DNA of 64,000 bases from Mesorhizobium sp. GbtcB19 (GCF_019091085.1 NZ_JAGXJY010000001.1:1-64000); one strand, 5' to 3'; numbered from the stretch's first letter, positions 33,700 to 43,431 are shown. Numbers and translations are program-made. Notes: generated from the sequence alone by a model not told the origin.

Positions 33700-34494
33700 A
33701 TGACTGATGGGGCAAGCGATCTGATCGAAGCGAGCGCGCAGCCGCAGGGCGGCGAGCGGCGCCGCGGCATCGACCGCGTCATCATGCTGCTGGAAGCTCT
33801 GCTGAAACATCGCGCGCCGGTGCGCGTCGGCGACCTCGCCAAGATGATCGGCGCGCCGCGCTCGACGACCTACGAGATCGTCAACAGCCTGCTCGAGGCG
33901 GAAATGCTCGAGACTGTCGGCTCCGAGGGCTATGTCTATTTCGGCCGCGCGATGCATCTGTTCGGCTGGGCCTATTCGCATCACAACGCGCACTATCGCC
34001 GCATTCTCGAAACCCTGGACAAGATGTCCGCGGAGACCGGCGAGACCGTTCAGCTCTGCGGACTGCGCGGCAACAAATATGTCGTGCTCGACTGCCGCGA
34101 CTCGCCCGGCCCGTTCCGCATCTCCAGCGATGTCGGCGTCGAGGTGCCGATCCCATGGACGGCGTCCGGGCGGCTGCTGGTCGGCCATATGGACGAGGCT
34201 GAGCTCAAAAGCTTCATTCCGGCCGACGACTACAAGCTGCCGGATGGCCGCACCGTCGCGACGCAGGACTTCTTTTCCGATGTCGAGCGCGCGCGTCTGC
34301 AGGGTTTCAGCGAGACCTCGGCCCTTGCCGACCGCTTCACCTGGTGCATGGCCGCCCCCATCCGCGACGGCCATGGCGCCATCAACCGGACGCTTTGCTT
34401 CGTGCTGCCCGTCGACACGCCGGAACCGCGGCGCAACCAGCTGCTCGACCTGCTGCGCGAGCGCGCCAAAGGATTGTCGCTCGCCGGAGGCTAA
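33700..34494 (+). CDS. IclR-family transcriptional regulator
   Basis: This 264-residue protein has an N-terminal winged helix-turn-helix ('GIDRVIMLLEALLKHRAPVR' region, then 'DLAKMIGAPRSTTYEIVNSLLE') and a C-terminal ligand-binding domain ('GETVQLCGLRGNKYVVLD', 'PWTASGRLLVGHMDEAEL', 'WCMAAPIRDGHGAINRTLCF'). It is divergent from the ABC importer and close to the nested palindrome at 33581-33622, so it probably controls the importer and perhaps the catabolic genes. The inducer is unknown; it is likely the imported compound or a breakdown product. Confidence 0.92.
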   Translation: MTDGASDLIEASAQPQGGERRRGIDRVIMLLEALLKHRAPVRVGDLAKMIGAPRSTTYEIVNSLLEAEMLETVGSEGYVYFGRAMHLFGWAYSHHNAHYRRILETLDKMSAETGETVQLCGLRGNKYVVLDCRDSPGPFRISSDVGVEVPIPWTASGRLLVGHMDEAELKSFIPADDYKLPDGRTVATQDFFSDVERARLQGFSETSALADRFTWCMAAPIRDGHGAINRTLCFVLPVDTPEPRRNQLLDLLRERAKGLSLAGG

Positions 34495-34566
34495 CCCTCC
34501 GGCTGGCCCAGTCGAATGCCGCCACTATGGGTTGCGGCAGGAGCCCTGGCTTGCGAGATAGCGCCA

Positions 34567-35454
34567 ATGGCACCCGCTCCCTCGATCCCAAAAGCCGCGT
34601 TCTGGATGGCTCTGTCAATTGCCTCGTTCCTGGGGATGTCGGTTGCCGGCCGCGAGACGACGGCCGAACTGAACGTCTTCCAGGTGCTGGAACTGCGCTC
34701 GGTAATCGGCTTCTTCATCCTTTTGCCGCTGGTGATGACGAACGGCGGCTTTGCCGCCATGCGCACCGGGCGCCCATTCGCCCATCTCGCCCGCAACGTC
34801 ATCCACTATACCGGCCAGGCTGCCTGGCTTTACGCGCTGACGCTTATCCCGCTCGCCGTGCTGATCTCGATCGAGTTCACCACGCCGATCTGGACGGCGG
34901 TTTTCGCAGTCGGTTTTCTTGGCGAACGCCTCTCCAGGCCAAGGCTGGCGGCGATCGTGATCGGCTTGATCGGGGTGATCATCATCGTGCGTCCAGGCGT
35001 CAGCTCGGTCAATCCGGGGCAGCTCATCGTGCTGGGCGCCGCAGTCTGCTTCGGCACCTCGGTGGTCATGGTAAAGTCGCTGACGCGGACCGAAAGCGTG
35101 GTGCGCATCATCTTCTGGATGCTGATCATCCAGTCGGTGCTCGGCCTGCTGCCAGCGCTTTACGAGTGGCGCAGCCCGCCGCTTGCGCTTTGGCCATGGA
35201 TCGTCGTGATCGCTTTTACGGGCATGTCGTCGCACTTCTGCATGGCGCGCGCACTGGCCTACGCGGACGCCACCCTCATCTCGCCGATGGATTTCCTGCG
35301 CGTGCCGCTGTCGGCGCTGGTCGGCTGGCTGCTCTATCATGAGCAGATCGATGTCTTCACCGCCGGCGGCGCGGCGCTGATCCTGGCCGGCAATTTGCTC
35401 AACCTGCAGCGCAAAACATCGCAGGTGGCGGAGGCGGAAGCGGCAACGCCCTGA
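34567..35454 (+). CDS. EamA/DMT-superfamily permease
   Basis: This 295-residue protein has ten hydrophobic segments in two EamA repeats, with 'LLGMSVAGRETTAEL'-like and 'EFTTPIWTAVFAVGFLGERL' motifs in the first and 'ISPMDFLRVPLSALVGWLLYHEQ' in the second. These are drug/metabolite transporter signatures; the substrate is unknown. The ATG at 34567 (MAPAPSIPKAAFW) is chosen; the frame can be extended to 34516 without family support. It lies 72 bp after the IclR gene and may be the exporter of the island. Confidence 0.85.
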   Translation: MAPAPSIPKAAFWMALSIASFLGMSVAGRETTAELNVFQVLELRSVIGFFILLPLVMTNGGFAAMRTGRPFAHLARNVIHYTGQAAWLYALTLIPLAVLISIEFTTPIWTAVFAVGFLGERLSRPRLAAIVIGLIGVIIIVRPGVSSVNPGQLIVLGAAVCFGTSVVMVKSLTRTESVVRIIFWMLIIQSVLGLLPALYEWRSPPLALWPWIVVIAFTGMSSHFCMARALAYADATLISPMDFLRVPLSALVGWLLYHEQIDVFTAGGAALILAGNLLNLQRKTSQVAEAEAATP

Positions 35455-35457
35455 GCT

Positions 35458-35506
35458 AAAGCAATTCCAGGAAAAGTGTGATCGGTTTTCCGTCCGGAAT
35501 TGCTTT
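35458..35506. repeat. Rhizobial-type intergenic palindrome
   Basis: Arms AAAGCAATTCC (35458-35468) and GGAATTGCTTT (35496-35506) are an 11-bp perfect inverted repeat around a GC-rich middle containing AAAAGTGTGATCGG. I associate this unit with dispersed repeats in Mesorhizobium genomes. It lies directly after eamA. Confidence 0.7.
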
Positions 35507-35518
35507 AAATCAAAGAGA

Positions 35519-35559
35519 TAGAGCGGTTCGCCGTTTCCGTGAAACGGTGAAACGCTCTA
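35519..35559. terminator. Bidirectional hairpin at the eamA/dnaE junction
   Basis: Outer arms TAGAGCG (35519-35525) and CGCTCTA (35553-35559) enclose an inner stem CCGTTTC-CGT-GAAACGG (35531-35547). It lies between two genes converging on it and contains the dnaE stop codon (35557-35559 on the minus strand). It also belongs to the repeat family next to it. Confidence 0.6.
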
Positions 35560-38500
35560 GACCAGTTCCACCTCGACCACACCGGGTACCGCGCGCATCG
35601 CCGAGGCAACCTGCGGCGAGATGCGGTAGCGGTTGGGCAATTCGATCTCGATCTCGCCCTGTCCGGCTTCCTTGATCAGCACGAAGCTTACCTGCCCCTC
35701 GCCCTTGACCGAAAGCTGGTTGGCGAGCGTGCCGAGCGGTCCCGAATCGCGCACGAAGATGCGCAGCGCCTTCTGGATGCGGCTGGCCTCATCCTCCAGC
35801 GACTGCACGGTCTGGATGCGCAGATTGATGCCTTCCGGCCTGTCTTCCGCCGAAACGGTGATCACCACCGAGCGTCCCGGCTCAAGCATGTCGCGATATT
35901 GCGCCAGCCCTTCGGAGAACAGCACCGCTTCGTACTGGCCCGTCGTGTCGGAAAACTGCACCACGCCCATCTTGTTGCCGGTGCGCGTCTTGCGTTCCTG
36001 CTTGGTGGTGACGGTGCCGGCGAGCCGGCCTGCGGCAGCACCGCGTTTGACCGCGGCCGAGAATTCGCCCCAGTTCTGCACCCGCATCTTCTGGAGGGCT
36101 GCCTTGTACTCGTCGAGCGGATGCGCCGAGAGGTAGAAGCCGACCACCTGGAACTCGCGGTGCAGCCGGTCTGCGGCAAGCCACGGATCGGTCGCCGGCA
36201 GGTTGAGCGCCTGCGACTGGCTGCCGAGCGAAGCGCCGAAAATGTCGGCCTGCCCAGAGATGGCGTTCTGCTGCGCCAGCGAGGCAAGCCCCATCATCCG
36301 CTCGACACCCGCCACCATCTGGGCGCGGTCATGCCCGAAGCAGTCCAGCGCGCCGGCCATGATCAGGCTTTCGAAGACGCGCTTGCCGACGATCTTCGGA
36401 TCGACCCGCTCGCAGAAATCGGCAAGGTTCTTGAACGGTTTCTCGCCGCGCTTCTCGACGATGTGTTCGACCGCCGCGTCGCCAACGCCTTTCAGCGCCG
36501 CCAGCGAATAGAAGATCTTGTTTTCGCCGACCTCGAAGGGGCGGAAGCTCGACATGACCGACGGCGCCACCACCTCGATGCCAAGGCGCATGGCGTCCTG
36601 GCGGAAATCGGCCAGCTTGTCGGTGTTGCTCATGTCGAGCGTCATCGACGCCGCCAGGAATTCGACCGGGTAATGCGCCTTGAGATAGGCGGTCTGGTAG
36701 GAGACGACCGCGTAGGCGGCCGCGTGCGACTTGTTGAAGCCGTAGTCGGCGAACTTGGCCAGGAGGTCGAAGATGAAGTCGGCCTGCGGTTTGGAGACGC
36801 CGCGCTCGACCGCGCCCGTGACGAAGCGCTCGCGCTGCTTGTCCATCTCGGCGCGGATCTTCTTGCCCATGGCGCGGCGCAGAAGGTCGGCTTCGCCGAG
36901 CGAATAGCCGGACAGCTCCTGCGCGATCTGCATCACCTGTTCCTGGTAGACGATGACGCCTTGCGTCTCCTTGACCAGATGGTCGATCTTGGGATGAATC
37001 GAGGCCATCTCCTCCTCGCCATGCTTTCTGGCGTTGTAGGTCGGGATGTTCTCCATCGGACCGGGGCGATAGAGCGCCACCAGCGCGATGATGTCCTCGA
37101 TGCAGTCCGGCCGCATACCGATCAGCGCCTTGCGCATGCCGGCACTTTCAACCTGGAACACGCCGACCACCTCGCCGCGCGACAGCATGGCGTAGGTGTC
37201 CTTGTCGTCGAGCGGTATCGTCGCGAGATCGATGTCGACGCCGCGCCGGCGGATCAGCTTCACCGCCGTTTCCAGCACGGTCAGCGTCTTCAGGCCGAGG
37301 AAGTCGAATTTCACCAGGCCGGCCTGCTCGACATATTTCATGTTGAACTGCGTGACCGGCATGTCCGAGCGCGGATCGCGATACATCGGCACCAGCTCCG
37401 ACAGCGGCCGGTCGCCGATGACGATGCCGGCGGCGTGTGTCGAGGCGTGGCGGTAGAGGCCTTCGAGCTTCTGCGCCGTGTCGAGCAGCGTCTGGACGAT
37501 CGGCTCCTTCTCCGCCTCCTCGGCGAAGCGCGGTTCGTTGGCGATCGCATCCGCCAGCTTGACCGGGTTGGCCGGGTTCTGCGGCACCATCTTGGAAAGC
37601 TTGTCGACCTGGCCGTAAGGCATCTGCAGCACGCGGCCGACGTCGCGCAGCACCGCGCGCGCCTGCAGCGTACCGAAGGTGATGATCTGGCCGACCTGGT
37701 CGCGCCCGTATTTCTGCTGGACGTAGCGGATGACCTCCTCGCGCCGGTCCTGGCAGAAGTCGATATCGAAGTCCGGCATCGACACGCGATCCGGATTGAG
37801 GAAGCGCTCGAACAGCAGTGAGAAGCGCAGCGGATCGATGTCGGTGATGGTGGTCGAATAGGCGACCAGCGAGCCGGCGCCCGAACCGCGCCCCGGTCCG
37901 ACCGGAATGCCTTGCGCCTTCGCCCATTTGATGAAGTCGGCGACGATCAGGAAGTAGCCCGGGAACTTCATCTTCTCGATGATGCCGAGCTCGAATTCGA
38001 GCCGCTCGCGATATTGCTCGACCGTATAGCCGGGCGTCGGCCCGTGCGCGGCAAGCCGTGCATCCAGACCTTCGCGGGCCTGGCGGGCGAGTTCGGCCGC
38101 CTCGGCCTTCTCCGCCGCATCCTTGTCGGTGGCGTCGGCGCCGGTGAAGCGCGGCAGGATCGGGCTGCGGTTCTTCGGATAATAGGAACAGCGCATCGCG
38201 ATCTCGACGGTGTTGTCGATCGCTTCCGGCAGGTCCGAGAAGAGCCGCGCCATATCGGCCTGGCTGCGCAGGAAATTGTCCGCCGCGAGCCGCCGCCGGT
38301 TGTCGGCGGCAACGACTGAACCCTCGGCGATGGCGATCAATGCGTCATGCGCCTCATAGTCGTCACGCTTGGAAAAGAACGACTCGTTGGTCGCGACCAG
38401 CGGCAATTCATGCGTATAGGCAAGGTCGACCGTCGATTTTTCGACCATGCGGTCATAGCCGGCGACGCGTTCCAATTCGACATAGAGCCTGTCGCCGAAC

Positions 38501-39084
38501 AGGCCTTTGAGGAACAGCAGCCGCTGTTCGGCGAGGTCGCGCCGATCGGCTTTCAGCGCGGCGCCGATCGGCCCGCGCGGCCCGCCGGTCAGGCAGATCA
38601 GCCCGTTGCTTTTGCCCTCCAGCGCCGCGCTGGTCAGATGCACCGGCTCGCCGGGCGGCGTCTCCAGATAGACCTTGCTGATCAGCCGCACGAGATTGCT
38701 GTAGCCGTCCTCGCTGGCGGCGATCAGCACGATCGGCGACATCTCCGGCCCATGGCGGCGACGGTCGCGCTGGCCGTCGCTCGCCTCACCGGAAAAGGCG
38801 AGATCGATCTGACAGCCGATGATCGGCTGGATGCCGTCCTTGACCGCCTTCTGGGCGAATTCGAGCGCGCCGAACAGATTGTTGGTGTCGGTCACCGCGA
38901 TCGCCGGCGCCTCGTCCTTGACCGCGTGGCCGACGATCGCGCCGAGCTGCAGCGCGCCTTCGAGAAGCGAATAAGCCGAGTGCACGCGCAAATGGATGAA
39001 GGTGCGCGCCGGCGTTTCGGGCGGCGCGGTCTTCAAGGCCGCTTCGCGCTGCAACGGGTCGCGGGGAAGTCGTTCATCCGCCAT
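35557..39084 (-). CDS. dnaE: DNA polymerase III alpha subunit
   Basis: DnaE is the replicative polymerase. The 1175-residue protein has an N-terminal PHP domain ('FIHLRVHSAYSLLEGA', 'IAVTDTNNLFG'), the catalytic palm with 'PVGPGRGSGAGSLVAYS' and the metal-binding Asp pair in 'MPDFDIDFCQDRR', a helix-hairpin-helix region and a C-terminal OB fold ('RLAGTVTTKQERKTRTG'). This is the DnaE1 type with size close to 1160 residues. The stop lies in the hairpin repeat shared with eamA. It is preceded by a 92-bp gap to pccA, transcribed in the same direction. Confidence 0.96.
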   Translation of the reverse strand: MADERLPRDPLQREAALKTAPPETPARTFIHLRVHSAYSLLEGALQLGAIVGHAVKDEAPAIAVTDTNNLFGALEFAQKAVKDGIQPIIGCQIDLAFSGEASDGQRDRRRHGPEMSPIVLIAASEDGYSNLVRLISKVYLETPPGEPVHLTSAALEGKSNGLICLTGGPRGPIGAALKADRRDLAEQRLLFLKGLFGDRLYVELERVAGYDRMVEKSTVDLAYTHELPLVATNESFFSKRDDYEAHDALIAIAEGSVVAADNRRRLAADNFLRSQADMARLFSDLPEAIDNTVEIAMRCSYYPKNRSPILPRFTGADATDKDAAEKAEAAELARQAREGLDARLAAHGPTPGYTVEQYRERLEFELGIIEKMKFPGYFLIVADFIKWAKAQGIPVGPGRGSGAGSLVAYSTTITDIDPLRFSLLFERFLNPDRVSMPDFDIDFCQDRREEVIRYVQQKYGRDQVGQIITFGTLQARAVLRDVGRVLQMPYGQVDKLSKMVPQNPANPVKLADAIANEPRFAEEAEKEPIVQTLLDTAQKLEGLYRHASTHAAGIVIGDRPLSELVPMYRDPRSDMPVTQFNMKYVEQAGLVKFDFLGLKTLTVLETAVKLIRRRGVDIDLATIPLDDKDTYAMLSRGEVVGVFQVESAGMRKALIGMRPDCIEDIIALVALYRPGPMENIPTYNARKHGEEEMASIHPKIDHLVKETQGVIVYQEQVMQIAQELSGYSLGEADLLRRAMGKKIRAEMDKQRERFVTGAVERGVSKPQADFIFDLLAKFADYGFNKSHAAAYAVVSYQTAYLKAHYPVEFLAASMTLDMSNTDKLADFRQDAMRLGIEVVAPSVMSSFRPFEVGENKIFYSLAALKGVGDAAVEHIVEKRGEKPFKNLADFCERVDPKIVGKRVFESLIMAGALDCFGHDRAQMVAGVERMMGLASLAQQNAISGQADIFGASLGSQSQALNLPATDPWLAADRLHREFQVVGFYLSAHPLDEYKAALQKMRVQNWGEFSAAVKRGAAAGRLAGTVTTKQERKTRTGNKMGVVQFSDTTGQYEAVLFSEGLAQYRDMLEPGRSVVITVSAEDRPEGINLRIQTVQSLEDEASRIQKALRIFVRDSGPLGTLANQLSVKGEGQVSFVLIKEAGQGEIEIELPNRYRISPQVASAMRAVPGVVEVELV

Positions 39085-39176
39085 GGGGGCTCGTGTCGCT
39101 CGAAAGACTCAACATCGGTGGAGATGTATTGTCCGGGAGCGCGTCTTGCGAGTCCAGCGATAGACTGTGCACAGGC

Positions 39177-41189
39177 TCAGGCAAATTCCATGATCACGGC
39201 GTCTACCGCCAGGCTGTCGCCGGGCTTGGCGTTGAGCTTTGCGACGGTCAGGTCGCGCTCGGCGCGCAGCACGTTTTCCATCTTCATCGCCTCGACCACA
39301 GCCAGCGTCTCGCCGGCCTTCACCTCCTGCCCTTCGGCGACGGCGATCGAGACGACGAGGCCGGGCATCGGGCAGAGCAGCATCTTCGAAGTGTCGGGCG
39401 CCACCTTCTCCGGCATCAGCCTTTCGAGCTCCGCGGTGCGCGGCAGCATGGCGCGCGCCGTCACCGACATGCCTTTCCAGGCGATGCGCAAACCGTTCAG
39501 CATGGGACGGATCTGCGCCGCCACTTTGTCGGCGCCGACCGTGCCCTGCCAGATCGCGTCGCCCGGCCGCCAGTCGGAGGCAACCGTCAGCGGCTTGCCG
39601 CCGTCGATCGACAGATCGACCTCCATCGGTATGGAAATCATGCCGTCGACGATCTCGGCCGAAAGATACTCCGCGCCGATCTTCACCACCCAGTCGCGCT
39701 TGAGATGGCCGGAATGCGGGGCCAGCCGGCCGCTCAGGCGGTCGAGCCGGTCGCGGCGCAAAAGTTCGATCGCCGTTGCGACGGCGGCGAATACCGCCCT
39801 CTCCTCGCCGTCCGGCGCGACCGGCGCGAAGCCGTCCGGATATTCCTCGGCGATAAAGCCGGTCGACAGCCGCCCCTCGCGCCAACGCGGATGCTGCATG
39901 AGCGCCGAAAGGAACGGGATGTTGTGCTCGATGCCGTCGACGACAAAGCTATCGAGCGCCTCAGACATCGCGTCGATCGCTTCCAGTCTTGTCGGCGCCC
40001 AGGTGCAGAGCTTCGCCACCATCGGGTCGTAGAACATCGAGATCTCGGACCCTTCGGTGACTCCGGTGTCGTTGCGCACGACGATGTCGCCGAATGTGCC
40101 TTCTTCCGGCGGCCGGTAGCGGGTCAGCCGGCCGATCGACGGCAGGAAGTTGCGGTACGGGTCTTCGGCATAGAGGCGGCTCTCCACCGCCCAGCCGTTC
40201 AGCTTGACGTCGCTCTGCTTGATCGCGAGCTTTTCGCCGGCGGCGACGCGGATCATCTGCTCGACCAGGTCGATGCCGGTGACGAGCTCGGTCACCGGAT
40301 GCTCGACCTGCAAACGCGTATTCATTTCAAGGAAATAGAAGTTCTTGTCCTTGTCGACGATGAACTCGACGGTGCCGGCGCTCTGGTAATCGACGGCCTT
40401 GGCCAGGGCCACCGCCTGCTCGCCCATCGCCTTCCTGGTCCTGGCGTCGAGGAATGGCGACGGCGCCTCCTCGACCACCTTCTGGTTGCGGCGCTGGATC
40501 GAGCATTCGCGCTCACCGAGATAAAGCGCCGTGCCATGCGCGTCGGCCAGCACCTGGATCTCGATATGACGCGGATCGACGACGAATTTTTCGATGAAGA
40601 CGCGGTCGTCGCCGAAGGAGCTTTTCGCTTCCGAACGCGCCCGGTCGAAGCCGTCGCGCACTTCCGCCTTGCTCCAGGCGATGCGCATGCCCTTGCCGCC
40701 GCCCCCGGCCGAGGCCTTGATCATCACCGGATAGCCGATCTCGCCGGCGATCTTTTCAGCATGGTCGGCGTCTTCGATGACGCCGAGCCAGCCCGGCACG
40801 GTCGAGACCTTGGCCTCGCTGGCAAACTTCTTCGATTCGATCTTGTCGCCCATCGCCTTGATCGCCTTGGGTTTCGGCCCGATGAAGACGATGCCTTGTT
40901 TCTCGAGCGCCTCGCAGAAAGAGGCGCGCTCCGACAGGAAGCCATAGCCCGGATGCACGGCTTCAGCGCCGGTTTCCTTGCAGGCGGCGATGATCTTCTC
41001 AGGCAGGAGATAGCTCAGCGCGGCGGGCGGCGGGCCGATATGCACCGCTTCGTCGGCCATGTCGACATGCACGGCATCGCGATCGGCATCCGAATAGACC
41101 GCCACGGTGGCAATCCCCATCTTGCGCGCCGTCTTGATCACGCGGCAGGCGATCTCGCCGCGATTGGCGATCAGGATCTTCTTGAACAT
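39177..41189 (-). CDS. pccA: Propionyl-CoA carboxylase biotin-carrying alpha subunit
   Basis: This 670-residue protein joins a biotin carboxylase domain ('FKKILIANRGEIACRVI', 'ASAGGGGKGMRI', 'EMNTRLQVEHPVTELVTGID') to a linker (BT) domain and a C-terminal biotinyl domain with the biotin-accepting Lys in EAMKMEN, about 34 residues from the end. Order and length match the propionyl-CoA carboxylase alpha chain better than acetyl-CoA carboxylase AccC (about 450) or 3-methylcrotonyl-CoA carboxylase. The beta subunit gene is not next to it in this window. The ATG at 41189 is chosen; the frame extends 56 codons upstream with unrelated sequence. Confidence 0.92.
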   Translation of the reverse strand: MFKKILIANRGEIACRVIKTARKMGIATVAVYSDADRDAVHVDMADEAVHIGPPPAALSYLLPEKIIAACKETGAEAVHPGYGFLSERASFCEALEKQGIVFIGPKPKAIKAMGDKIESKKFASEAKVSTVPGWLGVIEDADHAEKIAGEIGYPVMIKASAGGGGKGMRIAWSKAEVRDGFDRARSEAKSSFGDDRVFIEKFVVDPRHIEIQVLADAHGTALYLGERECSIQRRNQKVVEEAPSPFLDARTRKAMGEQAVALAKAVDYQSAGTVEFIVDKDKNFYFLEMNTRLQVEHPVTELVTGIDLVEQMIRVAAGEKLAIKQSDVKLNGWAVESRLYAEDPYRNFLPSIGRLTRYRPPEEGTFGDIVVRNDTGVTEGSEISMFYDPMVAKLCTWAPTRLEAIDAMSEALDSFVVDGIEHNIPFLSALMQHPRWREGRLSTGFIAEEYPDGFAPVAPDGEERAVFAAVATAIELLRRDRLDRLSGRLAPHSGHLKRDWVVKIGAEYLSAEIVDGMISIPMEVDLSIDGGKPLTVASDWRPGDAIWQGTVGADKVAAQIRPMLNGLRIAWKGMSVTARAMLPRTAELERLMPEKVAPDTSKMLLCPMPGLVVSIAVAEGQEVKAGETLAVVEAMKMENVLRAERDLTVAKLNAKPGDSLAVDAVIMEFA

Positions 41190-41440
41190 TCGGATGTCGT
41201 TCCTCCGGCGAAGCGGTCCAGTTCTATGGATAATTCCGGCGCGCCTCAAGTGTCCGCGGATTGGCCTTCCCGGCCGATGCCGATTGCAGAAACCGCGCCG
41301 AAAAACGTCGCAAGAGACGTTGGCCGCCAGCGCGGAACTCGCTAATGTTACCCACAAGGCTGAAGGGATGGCAGGCTGGCATTCGCCACGGGCAGCTTGC
41401 CGTTAGCTAAAACTTACAAATCGCTTGGGAGGAATGCCTC

Positions 41441-42568
41441 ATGAAAACGCGTGCCGCCGTTGCCGTCGCCGCCGGAAAGCCGCTGGAGATCATGGAGGTG
41501 GACCTCGAAGGGCCGCGCGAAGGCGAGGTGCTGGTCGAGGTCAAGGCCACCGGCATCTGCCACACCGACGAGTTCACGCTGTCCGGCGCCGATCCGGAAG
41601 GTCTGTTCCCGGCGATCCTCGGCCATGAGGGTGCCGGCGTTGTCGTCGATGTCGGCAAGGGCGTGACCTCGGTCAAGAAGGGCGACCATGTCATCCCGCT
41701 CTATACGCCCGAATGCCGGCAGTGCCCGTCCTGCCTGTCGCGCAAGACCAATCTGTGCACCGCCATCCGCGCTACCCAAGGCCAAGGCTTGATGCCGGAT
41801 GGCTCCTCGCGCTTCTCGATGGGCAAGGACAAGCTCTTTCATTACATGGGCTGCTCGACCTTCTCCAACTTCACAGTGCTGCCCGAGATCGCGCTGGCCA
41901 AGGTCAATCCCGACGCGCCCTTCGACAAGATCTGCTACATCGGCTGCGGGGTGACGACCGGCATCGGCGCAGTGATCAACACCGCCAAGGTCGAGCAAGG
42001 CGCGACCGCGATAGTCTTCGGCCTCGGCGGCATCGGCTTGAACGTCATCCAAGGTCTTCGCCTTGCCGGCGCCGACATGATCATCGGCGTCGACCTGAAC
42101 AACGACAAGAAGCCCTGGGGCGAGAAATTCGGCATGACGCATTTCGTCAATCCGAAGGAGATCGACGGCGACATCGTCCCGCATCTGGTCAACATGACCA
42201 AGCGTGGCGCCGACCAGATCGGCGGCGCCGACTACACTTTCGACTGCACCGGCAACACCAAGGTGATGCGCCAGGCGCTGGAAGCCTCGCATCGCGGCTG
42301 GGGCAAGTCGGTCATCATCGGCGTCGCCGGCGCCGGCCAGGAGATCTCGACGCGCCCGTTCCAGCTGGTCACCGGCCGCACCTGGATGGGCACCGCCTTC
42401 GGCGGCGCGCGCGGCCGCACCGACGTGCCGCGCATCGTCGACTGGTACATGGAGGGCAAGATCCAGATCGATCCGATGATCACCCACACGCTGAAGCTCG
42501 AAGACATCAACAAGGGCTTCGACCTCATGCATGAGGGCAAGTCGATCCGGAGCGTCGTGGTTTACTAG
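41441..42568 (+). CDS. adhC: S-(hydroxymethyl)glutathione dehydrogenase / class III alcohol dehydrogenase
   Basis: This enzyme oxidises S-hydroxymethylglutathione, formed from formaldehyde and glutathione, using NAD+. The 375-residue zinc-dependent protein has the catalytic zinc motif '[14 protein letters not shown]' and '[10 protein letters not shown]', the four structural-zinc cysteines in '[17 protein letters not shown]', and the coenzyme loop '[14 protein letters not shown]'. Length and the glutathione-binding Arg in '[13 protein letters not shown]' fit class III. The strong GGGAGG ribosome binding site lies before the ATG. The gene starts a formaldehyde-oxidation group with a small unknown gene and gfa. 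Confidence 0.96.
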   Translation: MKTRAAVAVAAGKPLEIMEVDLEGPREGEVLVEVKATGICHTDEFTLSGADPEGLFPAILGHEGAGVVVDVGKGVTSVKKGDHVIPLYTPECRQCPSCLSRKTNLCTAIRATQGQGLMPDGSSRFSMGKDKLFHYMGCSTFSNFTVLPEIALAKVNPDAPFDKICYIGCGVTTGIGAVINTAKVEQGATAIVFGLGGIGLNVIQGLRLAGADMIIGVDLNNDKKPWGEKFGMTHFVNPKEIDGDIVPHLVNMTKRGADQIGGADYTFDCTGNTKVMRQALEASHRGWGKSVIIGVAGAGQEISTRPFQLVTGRTWMGTAFGGARGRTDVPRIVDWYMEGKIQIDPMITHTLKLEDINKGFDLMHEGKSIRSVVVY

Positions 42569-42832
42569 GTGTCCGTCCGTGTCCGGATACGCTTCGTCGA
42601 TTGGGAACAGTCGACGATCCACCGGATACGCAATTTTGGCGAGGATCTGTGGCGCAGCTTTCGGGAGAGCAAACAGGTTGAAGTCGATCTGGAGGAGATC
42701 GACCGTGCCTTGGACGAAATCACCTATCTCGTTCGGCGCAGATTTTTGAAGAGGAGCCTGAGTGAGGTGCATCACTTGCTGAAGGTGCATTTCATGGAAA
42801 ATGAGGTGGTCATCGACACAGCGTCGGCATGA
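42569..42832 (+). CDS. Small unknown protein between adhC and gfa
   Basis: This 87-residue frame begins with GTG immediately after the adhC stop and ends inside the ATGA in front of gfa. The product is charged and helical ('[26 protein letters not shown]', quoted in part) and resembles small rhizobial hypothetical proteins, but I have no domain name. A ribosome binding site is weak: GGAG lies about 18 nt upstream, so it may depend on translational coupling to adhC. It has no cysteines for zinc and no signal peptide. Confidence 0.5.
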   Translation: MSVRVRIRFVDWEQSTIHRIRNFGEDLWRSFRESKQVEVDLEEIDRALDEITYLVRRRFLKRSLSEVHHLLKVHFMENEVVIDTASA

Positions 42833-42855
42833 CCGAAACATGGGAGGAAGTAGGA

Positions 42856-43425
42856 ATGGCGGAAAAACTGCATCACTCGATCGACAACGGCCTGCCGAAG
42901 GAAAGCGCGAGTTTTGCCGGCGGCACGCTCGTCTGCCTCTGCACCAGCAAGCCGGTGAAGGTGAAGGTCAAGGGCCAGATCGCCCACAACCATGCCTGCG
43001 GCTGCACGAAGTGCTGGAAGCCGGAAGGCGCTATCTTCTCGGTCGTGGCCGTTGCCGGCAGCGGCGACGTCACCGTCACGGAGAACGGCGACAAGTTGAA
43101 GGTGGTCGATCCCTCGGCGCTGATCCAGCGCCATGCCTGCACCGGCTGCGGCGTCCACATGTACGGCCCGGTCGAGCGCGACCATCCGTTCAAGGGCCTG
43201 TCCTTCATCCATCCCGAGCGCTTCGAGGAGGACGGCTGGTCGCCGCCGGGCTTCACCGCCTTCGTCTCCTCGATCATCGAATCCGGTGTCGATCCCAAGC
43301 GCATGGACGGCATCCGCGCTCAGCTGAAGTCGATCGGGCTCGAACCCTATGACTGCCTCAACCCCGGCCTGATGGACTACATCGCCACCTGGACCGCCAA
43401 GAAGTCCGGCGCGCTGCCGGCATAA
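42856..43425 (+). CDS. gfa: S-(hydroxymethyl)glutathione synthase (glutathione-dependent formaldehyde-activating enzyme)
   Basis: Gfa speeds the condensation of formaldehyde with glutathione, feeding AdhC. The 189-residue protein has the zinc-binding pattern '[14 protein letters not shown]', '[18 protein letters not shown]' and '[12 protein letters not shown]', typical of Gfa/CENP-V proteins. The start at 42856 is preferred over 42829 because GGAGGAAG lies just before it, and the extra nine residues do not fit the family. It follows the unknown 87-residue gene and completes the formaldehyde pathway with adhC; a hydrolase (FghA) gene is not seen here. Confidence 0.94.
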   Translation: MAEKLHHSIDNGLPKESASFAGGTLVCLCTSKPVKVKVKGQIAHNHACGCTKCWKPEGAIFSVVAVAGSGDVTVTENGDKLKVVDPSALIQRHACTGCGVHMYGPVERDHPFKGLSFIHPERFEEDGWSPPGFTAFVSSIIESGVDPKRMDGIRAQLKSIGLEPYDCLNPGLMDYIATWTAKKSGALPA

Positions 43426-43431
43426 TTCAGA

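Noticed and set aside
35899..37821. 640-codon rightward frame antisense to dnaE
   Set aside because: DnaE catalytic motifs are on the minus strand; the rightward product shows only codon-bias shadow composition.
39093..41345. 750-codon rightward frame antisense to pccA
   Set aside because: pccA has biotin carboxylase and biotinyl motifs on the minus strand; the long antisense frame is due to high GC.
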